Shown here piece by piece: positions 34,156 to 42,467 of a stretch of 56,966 nt of DNA. The notes under the pieces were generated by a model. It saw only the letters and a program-made list of their open reading frames with translations. It ran no database searches and was not told the origin of the DNA. Origin of the DNA: Actinomycetes bacterium (lineage in GTDB: Bacteria > Actinomycetota > Actinomycetes > Mycobacteriales > Mycobacteriaceae); NCBI GenBank assembly GCA_023404955.1, contig JAEXZY010000046.1, positions 1-56,966 of the forward strand. The letters run 5' to 3'. The position numbers and the translations under genes were made by a program. How positions within the stretch are numbered: the stretch's first letter is position 1; every line of letters starts with the position of its first letter.

Positions 34156-35193
34156 TCAGATGGTCGGGTCGATGATCGTGATACCGGCCGGGGACGCGGC
34201 CTCGACAGCCGGCAGCGCGTCTGCGGCCTCCTCGAGGCTGATGGTGCGCTCGATCAGATCCTGGGGTCGCAATGCACCTGCGTCGATCATCGCCATCATC
34301 GGCGAGTAATCGGTCGCGGCCATCCCGTGGCTGCCGAGAATCGAGAGCTCCCAGGCGATGACGCGGTCCATCGGTACGCGCGGATGGCCGCCGACAGCCG
34401 GCAGCAAGCCAACCTGGACATGACGACCGTGCCGGCGCAGGCTCAGGATGGACAGCTCGCACGCCGACTGGTGACCCACCGCGTCCACACCGACATGGCT
34501 GCCGCCCCCGGTGATCTCGTGGATTGCGGATGCGGCCTGGGCGCCGTCGGCGACCAGCACGCGGTCAGCCCCGAGAGCTTCGGCGGTCGCCAGCGCGGCG
34601 GCGGTGCGGTCCACGGCAATCACGTTGGCGCCGAGCGCCTTACCGATCATCACCGCGCTCAAGCCGACTCCGCCGGCACCGATCACCGAGAGCCACTGTC
34701 CAGCCTCGAGGCGGCCGACGGCCGTGAGTGCACGGTATGCGGTCGCAAAACGGCAACCCAGGCTCGCGGCGGCAGCGAAGGACACGGAGTCCGGCAGGCG
34801 CACCAGGTTGGTGTCGGCGGCGGGCAACGCGACGTGTTCCGCGAACGATCCCCAGTACGTGAAGCCGGGCTGCTCCTGTCGCGGGCAGACCTGCGCGTCA
34901 CCCGCACGGCACCAGACACAGGTGCCGCAACCACACACGAACGGCACCGTCACCCGATCGCCGACTCCCCACGTGCGCACTTCCGGACCCACCGCCTCGA
35001 CCACCCCGGCCAGCTCATGGCCGGGAACGTGGGGAAGCGTCAGAGCCTCGTGGCCGGCCCAGGCATGCCAGTCGCTGCGGCACAGACCGGTGGCGCGCAC
35101 CGCGACAACCACGCCACCGGGCGCTGGCGTCGGATCGGGAACGATTCGCACCTCGAGGGGACCACCGATCCTGTCCATCACCACCGCACGCAT
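34156..35193 (-). CDS. Zinc-dependent alcohol dehydrogenase
   Basis: 345 aa MDR family. Catalytic Zn ligands are in TGLCRSDWHAWAGH and PHVPGHELAG. The structural Zn site has four Cys (CGCGTCVWCRAGDAQVC), and the cofactor loop is GAGGVGLSAVMIG. It oxidises alcohols or reduces aldehydes with NAD(P). The stop is two bases from the convergent pepD stop. A CAGACT box 6 nt before the ATG may be a weak leaderless promoter. Confidence 0.94.
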   Translation of the reverse strand: MRAVVMDRIGGPLEVRIVPDPTPAPGGVVVAVRATGLCRSDWHAWAGHEALTLPHVPGHELAGVVEAVGPEVRTWGVGDRVTVPFVCGCGTCVWCRAGDAQVCPRQEQPGFTYWGSFAEHVALPAADTNLVRLPDSVSFAAAASLGCRFATAYRALTAVGRLEAGQWLSVIGAGGVGLSAVMIGKALGANVIAVDRTAAALATAEALGADRVLVADGAQAASAIHEITGGGSHVGVDAVGHQSACELSILSLRRHGRHVQVGLLPAVGGHPRVPMDRVIAWELSILGSHGMAATDYSPMMAMIDAGALRPQDLIERTISLEEAADALPAVEAASPAGITIIDPTI

Positions 35194-35224
35194 CAGCCCA
35201 GTCTGACGCGTGATGCGGGCTGGT

Positions 35225-35689
35225 TCAGGACGAGGTTTCGGCCGCCAGTCGTGCCAGAGTGTCGCTCAGCTGATCCTCGGTGACCAACGGGAACTTGACC
35301 TTCTTGAGCAGATCCTTGTCGGTGACCTTCGACCAGTCGTAGGTGTGGCGAACCAGTGTTTCGTTCGGGCCCTGAGATTCGAGCTCCCACAACCACTCCC
35401 ACCCGGGTGGCTCGGTTCCCGCCGGTGCGGTCTGCCATGCCAGCAGCTTGTCTTTGACGTAACCCGTGACGTGGTTGTCGGTCTTGTACTCCCCGCCCAT
35501 GTGCTCGCCGGCCATGTTCATCGTGAACACGTCGCCGACCTTCTGGATGCGGTCGGCGTGGTCGACGCTGCGCACAAAGCCCGACCCGTCCAGGGCGGGG
35601 TGGCGGTGCGGATTGGACAGGACATCGAAGACCGCGTCGCTCGATGCATCGATGGAACGTTCGACGGTCACTTTGTTGTCGTCACTCAT
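35225..35689 (-). CDS. SRPBCC (START-like) family protein
   Basis: 154 aa. VTVERSIDASSDAVFDVLSNPHRHPALDGSGFVRSV is the start of a polyketide cyclase/START-like fold; WEWLWELESQGPNETLVRHTYDWSKV follows. Binds or modifies a hydrophobic ligand, unknown. ATG 35689 is chosen since the domain begins at once; a longer frame to 35716 exists. It lies 31 nt upstream of the alcohol dehydrogenase on the same strand. Confidence 0.88.
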   Translation of the reverse strand: MSDDNKVTVERSIDASSDAVFDVLSNPHRHPALDGSGFVRSVDHADRIQKVGDVFTMNMAGEHMGGEYKTDNHVTGYVKDKLLAWQTAPAGTEPPGWEWLWELESQGPNETLVRHTYDWSKVTDKDLLKKVKFPLVTEDQLSDTLARLAAETSS

Positions 35690-35750
35690 GCCATGTTCAT
35701 TGCCCAGTCCCGCCACGGACTCAAACCTGCCGGCGGGTAGCGTGGCGCAG

Positions 35751-36308
35751 GTGCCGTTGCATCGTGTGCCGTCTGCCCTCGCCCTTGCCGTCTGTGTCGG
35801 TTCGACGCTGGCTCTGACTGCCTGCGGCTCGTCTCAGGCGCAGGCAGCGGCCTGCCCGACAGCTACTCCGAGCAGTGCGGCGGCTCCCGAATGGACCCTT
35901 CCCGGCGCGACCGGCAGTGTCGCCGTCACGGGCTCCACCGACACCACGGCTCCGCTCGTCACCGTCACGCCGCCGTTCAGCGTCACCGAGACGCAGGTGC
36001 ACACGCTGCAGCCCGGTTCCGGCAGGATCGTCGATGACACCGCGACGGTGTCGGTCTGCTATCAGGGTGTCAACGGACGCGACGGCAGAGTGTTCGACAG
36101 CAGCTATCAGCGTGGCGAGCCCGTGGACTTTCCTCTCAACGGCGTCGTGCCCGGCTTCCAGAAGGCCATCGCGGGTCAACACGTCGGCTCGACGGTCGCG
36201 GTGGCGATGACGTCGGCGGACGGCTATCCGAACGGTCAGCCCGCCGCCGGCATTCTGCCCGGCGACTCCCTGATCTTCGCGATCAAGATCCTCGACGCCA
36301 CCGGCTGA
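35751..36308 (+). CDS. FKBP-type peptidyl-prolyl isomerase lipoprotein
   Basis: 185 aa. A lipoprotein signal with lipobox LTAC (Cys25) anchors it to the outer face of the membrane. The FKBP core is at about 85-183: VSVCYQGVNGRDGRVFDSSYQRGEPVDFPLNGVVPGFQKAIAGQHVGSTVAVAM. It should assist folding of exported proteins. GTG 35751 is chosen because the signal peptide begins there. Its 3' end is 11 nt from the convergent DUF1905 gene. Confidence 0.92.
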   Translation: MPLHRVPSALALAVCVGSTLALTACGSSQAQAAACPTATPSSAAAPEWTLPGATGSVAVTGSTDTTAPLVTVTPPFSVTETQVHTLQPGSGRIVDDTATVSVCYQGVNGRDGRVFDSSYQRGEPVDFPLNGVVPGFQKAIAGQHVGSTVAVAMTSADGYPNGQPAAGILPGDSLIFAIKILDATG

Positions 36309-36319
36309 GCGGCGGCTGA

Positions 36320-36613
36320 TCAGCGATCTGTGCCGACGCTCACGCGGATGCGCACCGTGTCGCCGTCGTCGACGCCCTCGGCGCGTCGCAACGCCACTTT
36401 CAGCGGAACCAGATAGACGTCATCCCTCGGGATCAGTGATGTCGTCACCTCGGTGTCCCCGATGCGCACCCGTGCGGGAATGACTCCCCATCCGTAGGTC
36501 AGCTCACTCGACTGCGCGTGCAGGAAGTCGTCGACGTCGGGCGGGGTTTCGACGAAAAAGTACGGCGCCGGGCCGCGCCACTGGAAGACATCGGCCTCGA
36601 AGTCCCATTCCAT
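36320..36613 (-). CDS. DUF1905 domain protein
   Basis: 97 aa. Matches the DUF1905 beta-barrel: EWDFEADVFQWRGPAPYFFVETPPDVDDFLH at the start and TSLIPRDDVYLVPLKVALRRAEGVDDGDTVRIRVSV at the end. Its function is unknown in the family. A TAGGCT box ending 6 nt before the ATG, overlapping the TetR stop codon, may give it a leaderless transcript of its own; otherwise it is read with the TetR gene. Confidence 0.92.
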   Translation of the reverse strand: MEWDFEADVFQWRGPAPYFFVETPPDVDDFLHAQSSELTYGWGVIPARVRIGDTEVTTSLIPRDDVYLVPLKVALRRAEGVDDGDTVRIRVSVGTDR

Positions 36614-36622
36614 GGCTGGAGC

Positions 36623-37243
36623 CTAGGTCGGTCTCGCCGACGCGACGAGCATCGCCAGCCCGCGCTCGAATGCACGCGTCGCGACCGGGTCGGCCGCATC
36701 GTGATCCTCTAAGGTCGCATACGCCGCGGTGAAGCGTGGGAACCGCTCCTCCTGTCCGGTCGGATCGAACACGACGGTGGGGCCTGACATGTCGAGCACG
36801 CTGCCCAGAATGAACGACTCGAAAGCGGTCAACAGCGGGAGGACCTCGTCGGTGGGCCACCCGGCTGCTTCGGCGGCGACCACGAAATCCTCGTACTCGG
36901 CCAGCAGTACCGGCGCCGAGGCCCGCGTGGTCATCAGCAGCGGAATCGCGCGGGGGTGACGCGCGAACGCGATGCGATACGAGCGGGCCCATTCGCGCAG
37001 GCCGTCTTCCCACGCGCGCTCACGCAACGGCGCGGAGTCGATTCGCGCCGAGACCAGGGCGCGGACGTCCTCGATCATGGCGGCGCGGTCCGGAACGTGG
37101 TTGTACAGCGAGGTCGGGTTGACGTTCAGTTTCTGCGCGACCCGTCGGATGCTCGCTCCCTCGGTGCCGTGCCGATCGATCAACGCCAGGGCTGTGCGGG
37201 CGATCAGATCCCGGTTGAGAATCGGACGAGGTGGTCGGGCGAT
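36623..37243 (-). CDS. TetR family transcriptional regulator with apparent ATC start
   Basis: 206 aa if started at ATC 37243. The HTH is LNRDLIARTALALIDRHGTEGASIRRVAQKLNVNPTSLYNHVPDRAAMIEDV, followed by a TetR_C-type ligand domain. The first ordinary start in frame (TTG 37183) lies inside HTH helix 1, so it cannot give a working protein. ATC 37243 has AGAGGA exactly 7 nt upstream and yields the usual TetR N-terminus. Either a rare ATC start or a mutated ATG is implied. Divergent from the amidase gene, its likely target. Confidence 0.85.
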   Translation of the reverse strand: MARPPRPILNRDLIARTALALIDRHGTEGASIRRVAQKLNVNPTSLYNHVPDRAAMIEDVRALVSARIDSAPLRERAWEDGLREWARSYRIAFARHPRAIPLLMTTRASAPVLLAEYEDFVVAAEAAGWPTDEVLPLLTAFESFILGSVLDMSGPTVVFDPTGQEERFPRFTAAYATLEDHDAADPVATRAFERGLAMLVASARPT

Positions 37244-37288
37244 GGCGGTGTCCTCTCGGAATCGTCGTCGGGGTTCTGAGCGACAAGC

Positions 37289-37312
37289 ATAAACCGACAG
37301 TGTATGTTTTAT
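37289..37312. promoter_or_regulatory. AT-rich inverted repeat in TetR/amidase intergenic region
   Basis: ATAAAC and GTTTTAT form imperfect arms around CGACAGTGTAT. TATGTT inside it (37303-37308) can be a -10 box for the amidase, placing the operator over its promoter. A typical TetR autoregulatory arrangement, inferred. Confidence 0.4.
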
Positions 37313-37326
37313 CGCGTGTCGGTCGA

Positions 37327-39369
37327 ATGCCCAGCGCCCAGCCCATGACCCCAGGTGATTTCACGGTTGTCGAGGCCGATCTCGACCTGCTCAGCAGCGC
37401 TCTCGATCGCGGTGCCGTGACGAGCGTCGAGCTCGTCGCCCGGTACCTCAACAGGATCGGTCGTTATGACAGATCCGGAATCCTGTTGAACTCGGTGCCG
37501 GTACTCAATCCCGCAGTGTTCGACGAGGCGCGCGCCTCGGACCGGCGCCGGGCACGCGGGCAGTCCCTCGGGCCGATGGATGGAATCCCGTTCACGGCCA
37601 AGGCCAGCTACAAAGTCCGCGGGCTACCGGTGACCGCGGGTTCGCCTGCGTTCGTCGACCTGATCGCCGACGACGACGCCTTCGCTGTCGGCCGGCTGCG
37701 CTCGGCAGGAGCCGTCTGCCTGGGCCTGACCAACATGCCGCCGATGGCCGCCGGAGGTATGCAACGCGGACTCTACGGTCGCGCCGAAAGTCCCTACAGC
37801 GCTGACTATCTGACCGCAGCGTTCGGTTCCGGATCGTCGAACGGATCGGGAACCGCCACCGCCGCGAGCTTCGGCGCCTTCGGTCTCGCCGAGGAAACCT
37901 GGTCATCCGGCCGCGCCCCCGCATCGAACAACGCGCTCGTCGCCTACACCCCGTCTCGTGGGGTGATCTCCATCCGCGGTAATTGGCCGCTGGTCCCGAC
38001 GATGGACGTTGTTGTCCCCCACGCCCGTTCGGTGAACGACCTGCTGCTGCTCCTCGACGTCGTGGTTGCCGACGATCCGATGCGGGAGGGAGACCTCTGG
38101 CGACTGCAGGACTGGATCGACATTCCCGCGGCCTCGGACGTGCGACCCCCGTCGTTCGCCGACCTCACACCACTGCCCCTGCAGGGGCTGCGCCTGGCGG
38201 TGCCGCGCCTCTACATCAACGGCGACCCGGACAGCGCGCTCCCGATCCGCACACGCGAGTCGGTGATGGCGCTGTGGCAAGCCATGCGCGACGATCTGGT
38301 CGCTGCGGGCGCCGACGTCATCGAGACCGACTTCCCCGTAGTCGAGAACTACGAGGGACTGCATCCCGCTTCGCAGACCATGGTCGAACGCGGGCTGGTT
38401 CCCGCCGAGTTCCTCGACCGCGAGCTGTGGGACCTGTCGATGTGGGCGTTCGATACGTTTCTCAGATCGATGGACTCCGGGCCCGGCAATCTGGCAGCGG
38501 TGAACGGATCTCTGATCTTCCCCGCACCCACCGGCGCCCTCCCGGACCGATACGGAATCTTCCCGTTCGACGTCGCATACGACCTCGCGGAGTTCGTCGA
38601 GCGTGCCCGAGCCGGTGTCCTGCCCTTCGATCGCATCCCGTCGATCGAAGCCGGGATGCGAGGACTCGAAGAGACGCGGCGCATCGACTTCGAAGAATGG
38701 TTGTCTGACAAGGGGTTCGACGCTGTGGTCTTCCCCGCGGCCGCAGATGTCGGCCCCGCCGACGCCGACACCCAAGCTGCGTCGGCAGACATCGCCTGGC
38801 GCAACGGGGTCTGGGTGTCCAACGGCAACCTCGTGCCCCGCCACCTCGGCATCCCGACGGTCACCGTGCCGATGGGCACGATGGAGGACACCGGCATGCC
38901 TGTCGGTCTGACACTGGCTGGTGCCGCGTATTCCGACACGACGTTGTTGCGACTGGCCCGCGCCGTCGAAGGCCTTCGGACGCGACGCACCGCCCCACGA
39001 CGGACTCCGGCCCTGGCCGACGAAGCGGTGTTCGACGAATCGCGCCGCCCGGCCGACGGGGACGTGCGCGTCGAGGTGTCGGACGTGACGATGCACCGCG
39101 ACGTGGGCAGCGGCACCACACTGACGTTCCGCGTGACCATTCAGGGTGACTCGGTCTCAGAGGTCTCTGCCTTCGTCGACGGCGAGCGGGTTCGGTTGGA
39201 CGGCACGCCGCCGGTGCTGAGCGCCGTGTGCGCGATGCCCGCCGACCGACACGACCGCACGCACAGCGAGTGGCGCCCGCCTTATGGGCCGTTGATCGTC
39301 GTGGTCGCCCGAGACGCTACCGGTGCCACTGCCGGCACCATGGCGACCACTGTCGATTCCCCGCTGTAA
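37327..39369 (+). CDS. Amidase signature family enzyme
   Basis: 680 aa. Lys in MDGIPFTAKASYKVRGLPVTAGS, the Gly/Ser-rich stretch FGSGSSNGSGTATAASFGAFGLAEETWSSGRAPASNNALVAYTPSRGVIS and the VPMGTMEDTGMPVGLTLAG end are of the amidase signature family, in a variant with EETWSSG in place of the common GTDTGGS. Residues about 580-680 are an extra beta-rich domain (DVTMHRDVGSGTTLTFRVTI). It hydrolyses an amide to acid and ammonia. Start ATG 37327 is the first in frame after the TATGTT box. It is followed after 57 nt by the kinase/aminotransferase fusion. Confidence 0.92.
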   Translation: MPSAQPMTPGDFTVVEADLDLLSSALDRGAVTSVELVARYLNRIGRYDRSGILLNSVPVLNPAVFDEARASDRRRARGQSLGPMDGIPFTAKASYKVRGLPVTAGSPAFVDLIADDDAFAVGRLRSAGAVCLGLTNMPPMAAGGMQRGLYGRAESPYSADYLTAAFGSGSSNGSGTATAASFGAFGLAEETWSSGRAPASNNALVAYTPSRGVISIRGNWPLVPTMDVVVPHARSVNDLLLLLDVVVADDPMREGDLWRLQDWIDIPAASDVRPPSFADLTPLPLQGLRLAVPRLYINGDPDSALPIRTRESVMALWQAMRDDLVAAGADVIETDFPVVENYEGLHPASQTMVERGLVPAEFLDRELWDLSMWAFDTFLRSMDSGPGNLAAVNGSLIFPAPTGALPDRYGIFPFDVAYDLAEFVERARAGVLPFDRIPSIEAGMRGLEETRRIDFEEWLSDKGFDAVVFPAAADVGPADADTQAASADIAWRNGVWVSNGNLVPRHLGIPTVTVPMGTMEDTGMPVGLTLAGAAYSDTTLLRLARAVEGLRTRRTAPRRTPALADEAVFDESRRPADGDVRVEVSDVTMHRDVGSGTTLTFRVTIQGDSVSEVSAFVDGERVRLDGTPPVLSAVCAMPADRHDRTHSEWRPPYGPLIVVVARDATGATAGTMATTVDSPL

Positions 39370-39426
39370 TACCCTGACCGCCTGCAAAACTGAGCCCTGG
39401 TACACCCCGTCGAGACAAGGCATCTG

Positions 39427-42303
39427 ATGACCACTCCGGTTTTCGATTTCTTCGCGCATTCCGAACTGCCGGCCCCAGCGCTCGCCGCCGACGAGGTCAG
39501 GCGCCACCTGCAGGAGACGTTCGGTACGGCCGGCGACCTCGACGAGCTGGGAAGTCAGCAGGATCAGAACTTCCTGGTGACCGATCACGACACAGGCGTG
39601 CCGGTCGGTGTTCTCAAACTCACCAACCCCGCTTTCTCCGAAGCGGAGATCGAACTGCAGGACCTGGCCGCGGAGACTGTCGGCGAGCGGGAACCGAGCC
39701 TGCGTATCCCCCGGGTCGTCCCCGGACCGCGCGGTCCGATGTCCACGTGGTGGGACACCAGCGCGGGCCGGCTGCACGCCCGGGTCCTCGAGTTCGTGGG
39801 TGGCACGACGCTGATGGGCTCGGGGTACCTCTCCCCCGCGGTGGTCGCACGGTTGGGTGAACTCGCCGCGAAGGTGAGTGTGGCCCTGTCCGACATATCC
39901 CACCCGGCGTCCAACCGTGTGCTGCAGTGGGATCTACGCCACGCCGACCGGGTGATCGAGGCGCTGCTCCCCGACGAACCGGACTCCCGCATCGCCGGCT
40001 TCGCCGCCTCCGTCGCCGAGGAGGCGAGGCGACACCTGACCCCCGTCGCGTCCCGACTTCCCGTGCAGCTCGGGCATTTCGATCTGACCGACGACAACGT
40101 CGTCGCGCCGGACGCGCCGTGCGCCGTGCCTGATGCCGTCATCGACTTCGGCGACGTCGCGGAGTCTTGGGCGGTCAACGAAATCGCCATCACCGTGTCC
40201 TCGCTACTGCACCACGACGGGTTCGCACCGGTCGACGCGCTGCCGGCGATCGGGGCGTTCCATGCCCTTCGACCACTGAGCGAGGACGAGGTCGACGCTC
40301 TGTGGCCGCTGGTCGCCCTGCGAGGTGTGGTGCTGGTGCTCAGTGGTCGCCAGCAGGTGCGTGTCGACGGCGGAAACACCTACGCCGACTCCGCGCTCGA
40401 CCGTGAACTCCGCATCCTCGAGCAGGCGGCATCGGTGCCTTTCCCGGTGATGAACCAGGTGATTCGCCAGGCGCTGGACATGCCGCTGCGCCCCGGACCG
40501 GTCTGGAGCGGAGCCCCCCTGATCGCCGGGCTCGCCGACGCCACCGTACTCGACGCCGGCACAACGTCGCCGCTCAACGACGAGGGCCGGTGGTCGAACC
40601 CCACGACGCTGCACGACGCTGCGACGACCGCGCTGAGCGCGGGGGCTGCAGCTGTCGTTCTTCCGGCGTGGCGCCCTCGCCTCACCGGCGCCCCGATGCG
40701 CACACCCGCCGCCCCCGCGACCGTGCCGACGACACTCACCGTCTGGCTGGCGCGCGACACCGATATCGACGTCCCCGCGGGCGCACGCCTCGAGCCGACC
40801 GACGACGGTGTCGTGATATCGGTGGCCGATCAGCTGGTTCGTCTGACCGGGTTCTCCCCCAATGGAATTGCGCTACCGGCAGATACACCGATCGAGATCC
40901 AGCACAGCCGCGCGAACGACGGCCCGGTTCCGTCCTTGGTCGATGCCCGCCTCGTCGGCGGCTGGCGCCGTCTGGCCGGAGATCCTGCCCCGCTGGTCGG
41001 GCTTCCGCCTGCGGCTGCCGAGCGCGACGACACACTCGTCCGGCGCCAGCAGGTGCTCGCCGAGGTGCAGGAGCACTACTACGCCGAACCTCCCCGCATC
41101 GAACGCGGGTGGCGGGAGTACCTCGCCGATACGGACGGCCGGGTCTATCTGGACATGGTCAACAACGTCGCGTCCGTCGGGCATGCTCATCCGAGAGTGG
41201 TGGAGGCCGCCAACCGGCAGATGCATCTGCTGAACACCAACTCGCGCTTCAACTATCGCGGGATCGCCGAATTCGCCGAACGCGTCTCGGCCACCCTGCC
41301 CGACGAGCTCGACACCGTCTTCTTCGTCAACTCCGGTTCCGAGGCAACAGATCTCGCGATCCGTATCGCAATGGCCGCCACCAGCCGACCCGACATCGTC
41401 GCGATGCGCGAGGCCTACCACGGCTGGACGTACGCCAGCGACGCGGTGTCGACGTCGATCGCGGACAACCCGAATGCTTTGGCCACCCGACCCGAGTGGG
41501 TGCACACCGTCGATGCGGCGAACGGCTACCGCGGAACGCATCGCGGTGTCGACGCCGCAAAGTACGCGCCGGAGGCCGTGGCGGTGATCGATGCACTCGC
41601 CGAGGCGGGGACGCCGCCCGCCGGCTTCATCTGTGAGTCGTACTTCGGCAACGCCGGCGGCGTCGCCCTTCCCGACGGATACCTCGAGCAGGTGTACGCC
41701 GCGGTGCGCCGGCACGGCGGCCTCGCGATCGCCGACGAGGTTCAGGTCGGCTACGGGCGCCTCGGCGAATGGTTCTGGGGTTTTCAGCAGCAGAACGTCG
41801 TGCCCGATGTCGTGGCCGTCGCGAAATCGGTCGGGGCGGGTCAGCCGATCGGCATCGTCGTCACCCGCCGCGCGATCGCCGCGCGCTACCGGACCCAGGG
41901 GTACTTCTTCTCCTCCACAGGCGGCTCACCGGTCTCGTCGGCGATCGGCCTCGCCGTTCTCGACGTGATCGAGCACGAGGGGCTGCAGGAGAACGCCCGC
42001 GTCGTCGGTGCGCACCTGAAGAACCGACTGGCCATGCTGGGTGAGATGCACCCGATCGTGGGTACCGTGCACGGCAGTGGTCTGTACCTCGGGCTCGAAT
42101 TCGTCCGCGACAGAGAGACATTGGAACCCGCCACCGAGGAGACCGCGGCGATCTGCGACCGCCTCCTCACCCTCGGCGTCATCATGCAGCCCACTGGCGA
42201 CTACCAGAACGTGCTGAAGATCAAGCCGCCGTTGTGCATCTCGCGAGAGTCAGCCGACTACTTCGTCGACTGTCTCGACCGCGTGCTCACCACCGGCTGG
42301 TGA
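39427..42303 (+). CDS. APH-type kinase fused to class III PLP enzyme
   Basis: 958 aa. Residues about 20-330 are an APH-like kinase: catalytic loop HFDLTDDN (His217, Asp219, Asn224) and metal motif VIDFGD (Asp240, Asp243). About 345-530 is a beta-rich linker, possibly a degenerate M23-like domain. About 545-955 is a class III aminotransferase fold: NSGSEATDLAIRIAM, HGWTYAS, IADEVQVGYGRLG and PLP Lys800 (AKSVGAG). This layout is known from proteins related to human HYKK and AGXT2L1/2, which phosphorylate hydroxylysine and eliminate phosphate from phospho-ethanolamine or phospho-hydroxylysine. I infer a bifunctional amino-alcohol kinase/phospho-lyase. Confidence 0.93.
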   Translation: MTTPVFDFFAHSELPAPALAADEVRRHLQETFGTAGDLDELGSQQDQNFLVTDHDTGVPVGVLKLTNPAFSEAEIELQDLAAETVGEREPSLRIPRVVPGPRGPMSTWWDTSAGRLHARVLEFVGGTTLMGSGYLSPAVVARLGELAAKVSVALSDISHPASNRVLQWDLRHADRVIEALLPDEPDSRIAGFAASVAEEARRHLTPVASRLPVQLGHFDLTDDNVVAPDAPCAVPDAVIDFGDVAESWAVNEIAITVSSLLHHDGFAPVDALPAIGAFHALRPLSEDEVDALWPLVALRGVVLVLSGRQQVRVDGGNTYADSALDRELRILEQAASVPFPVMNQVIRQALDMPLRPGPVWSGAPLIAGLADATVLDAGTTSPLNDEGRWSNPTTLHDAATTALSAGAAAVVLPAWRPRLTGAPMRTPAAPATVPTTLTVWLARDTDIDVPAGARLEPTDDGVVISVADQLVRLTGFSPNGIALPADTPIEIQHSRANDGPVPSLVDARLVGGWRRLAGDPAPLVGLPPAAAERDDTLVRRQQVLAEVQEHYYAEPPRIERGWREYLADTDGRVYLDMVNNVASVGHAHPRVVEAANRQMHLLNTNSRFNYRGIAEFAERVSATLPDELDTVFFVNSGSEATDLAIRIAMAATSRPDIVAMREAYHGWTYASDAVSTSIADNPNALATRPEWVHTVDAANGYRGTHRGVDAAKYAPEAVAVIDALAEAGTPPAGFICESYFGNAGGVALPDGYLEQVYAAVRRHGGLAIADEVQVGYGRLGEWFWGFQQQNVVPDVVAVAKSVGAGQPIGIVVTRRAIAARYRTQGYFFSSTGGSPVSSAIGLAVLDVIEHEGLQENARVVGAHLKNRLAMLGEMHPIVGTVHGSGLYLGLEFVRDRETLEPATEETAAICDRLLTLGVIMQPTGDYQNVLKIKPPLCISRESADYFVDCLDRVLTTGW

Positions 42304-42324
42304 CGGTGAACTCGCTGTTTTCGC

Positions 42325-42338
42325 TGGACACATGTCCA
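42325..42338. promoter_or_regulatory. Palindromic operator TGGACA-N2-TGTCCA, copy 1
   Basis: A perfect 6-2-6 palindrome 22 nt after the kinase/aminotransferase stop. The same half-sites recur at 42454-42467, centre to centre 129 bp, which suggests one regulator binding both sites, perhaps with looping. Confidence 0.6.
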
Positions 42339-42424
42339 TGATTTCGGCGCTCAAGGATCGTCGGTTGACGCGATGGCAAGGCCCAGCTCACTAAACACGC
42401 TGTCGTGCAGTCGTTAACCGGGGC

Positions 42425-42454
42425 TTGCTCACGGCATCGACCACGATATAACTT
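42425..42454 (+). promoter_or_regulatory. Promoter of leaderless phosphotransferase gene
   Basis: TTGCTC (42425-42430), 18 nt, TAACTT (42449-42454), then 6 nt to GTG 42461. Both boxes and spacing fit a sigma-A-type mycobacterial promoter with transcription starting at the first base of the start codon. Confidence 0.6.
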
Positions 42455-42467
42455 GGACAGGTGTCCA
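42454..42467. promoter_or_regulatory. Palindromic operator TGGACA-N2-TGTCCA, copy 2
   Basis: A perfect 6-2-6 palindrome whose centre coincides with the GTG start codon and predicted transcription start of the phosphotransferase, and whose first base is the last base of the -10 box. Binding here would block initiation. Confidence 0.6.

Noticed and set aside
36623..37183. TetR gene starting at TTG 37183
   Set aside because: This would cut off half of helix 1 of the HTH; the upstream in-frame sequence is clearly part of the protein.
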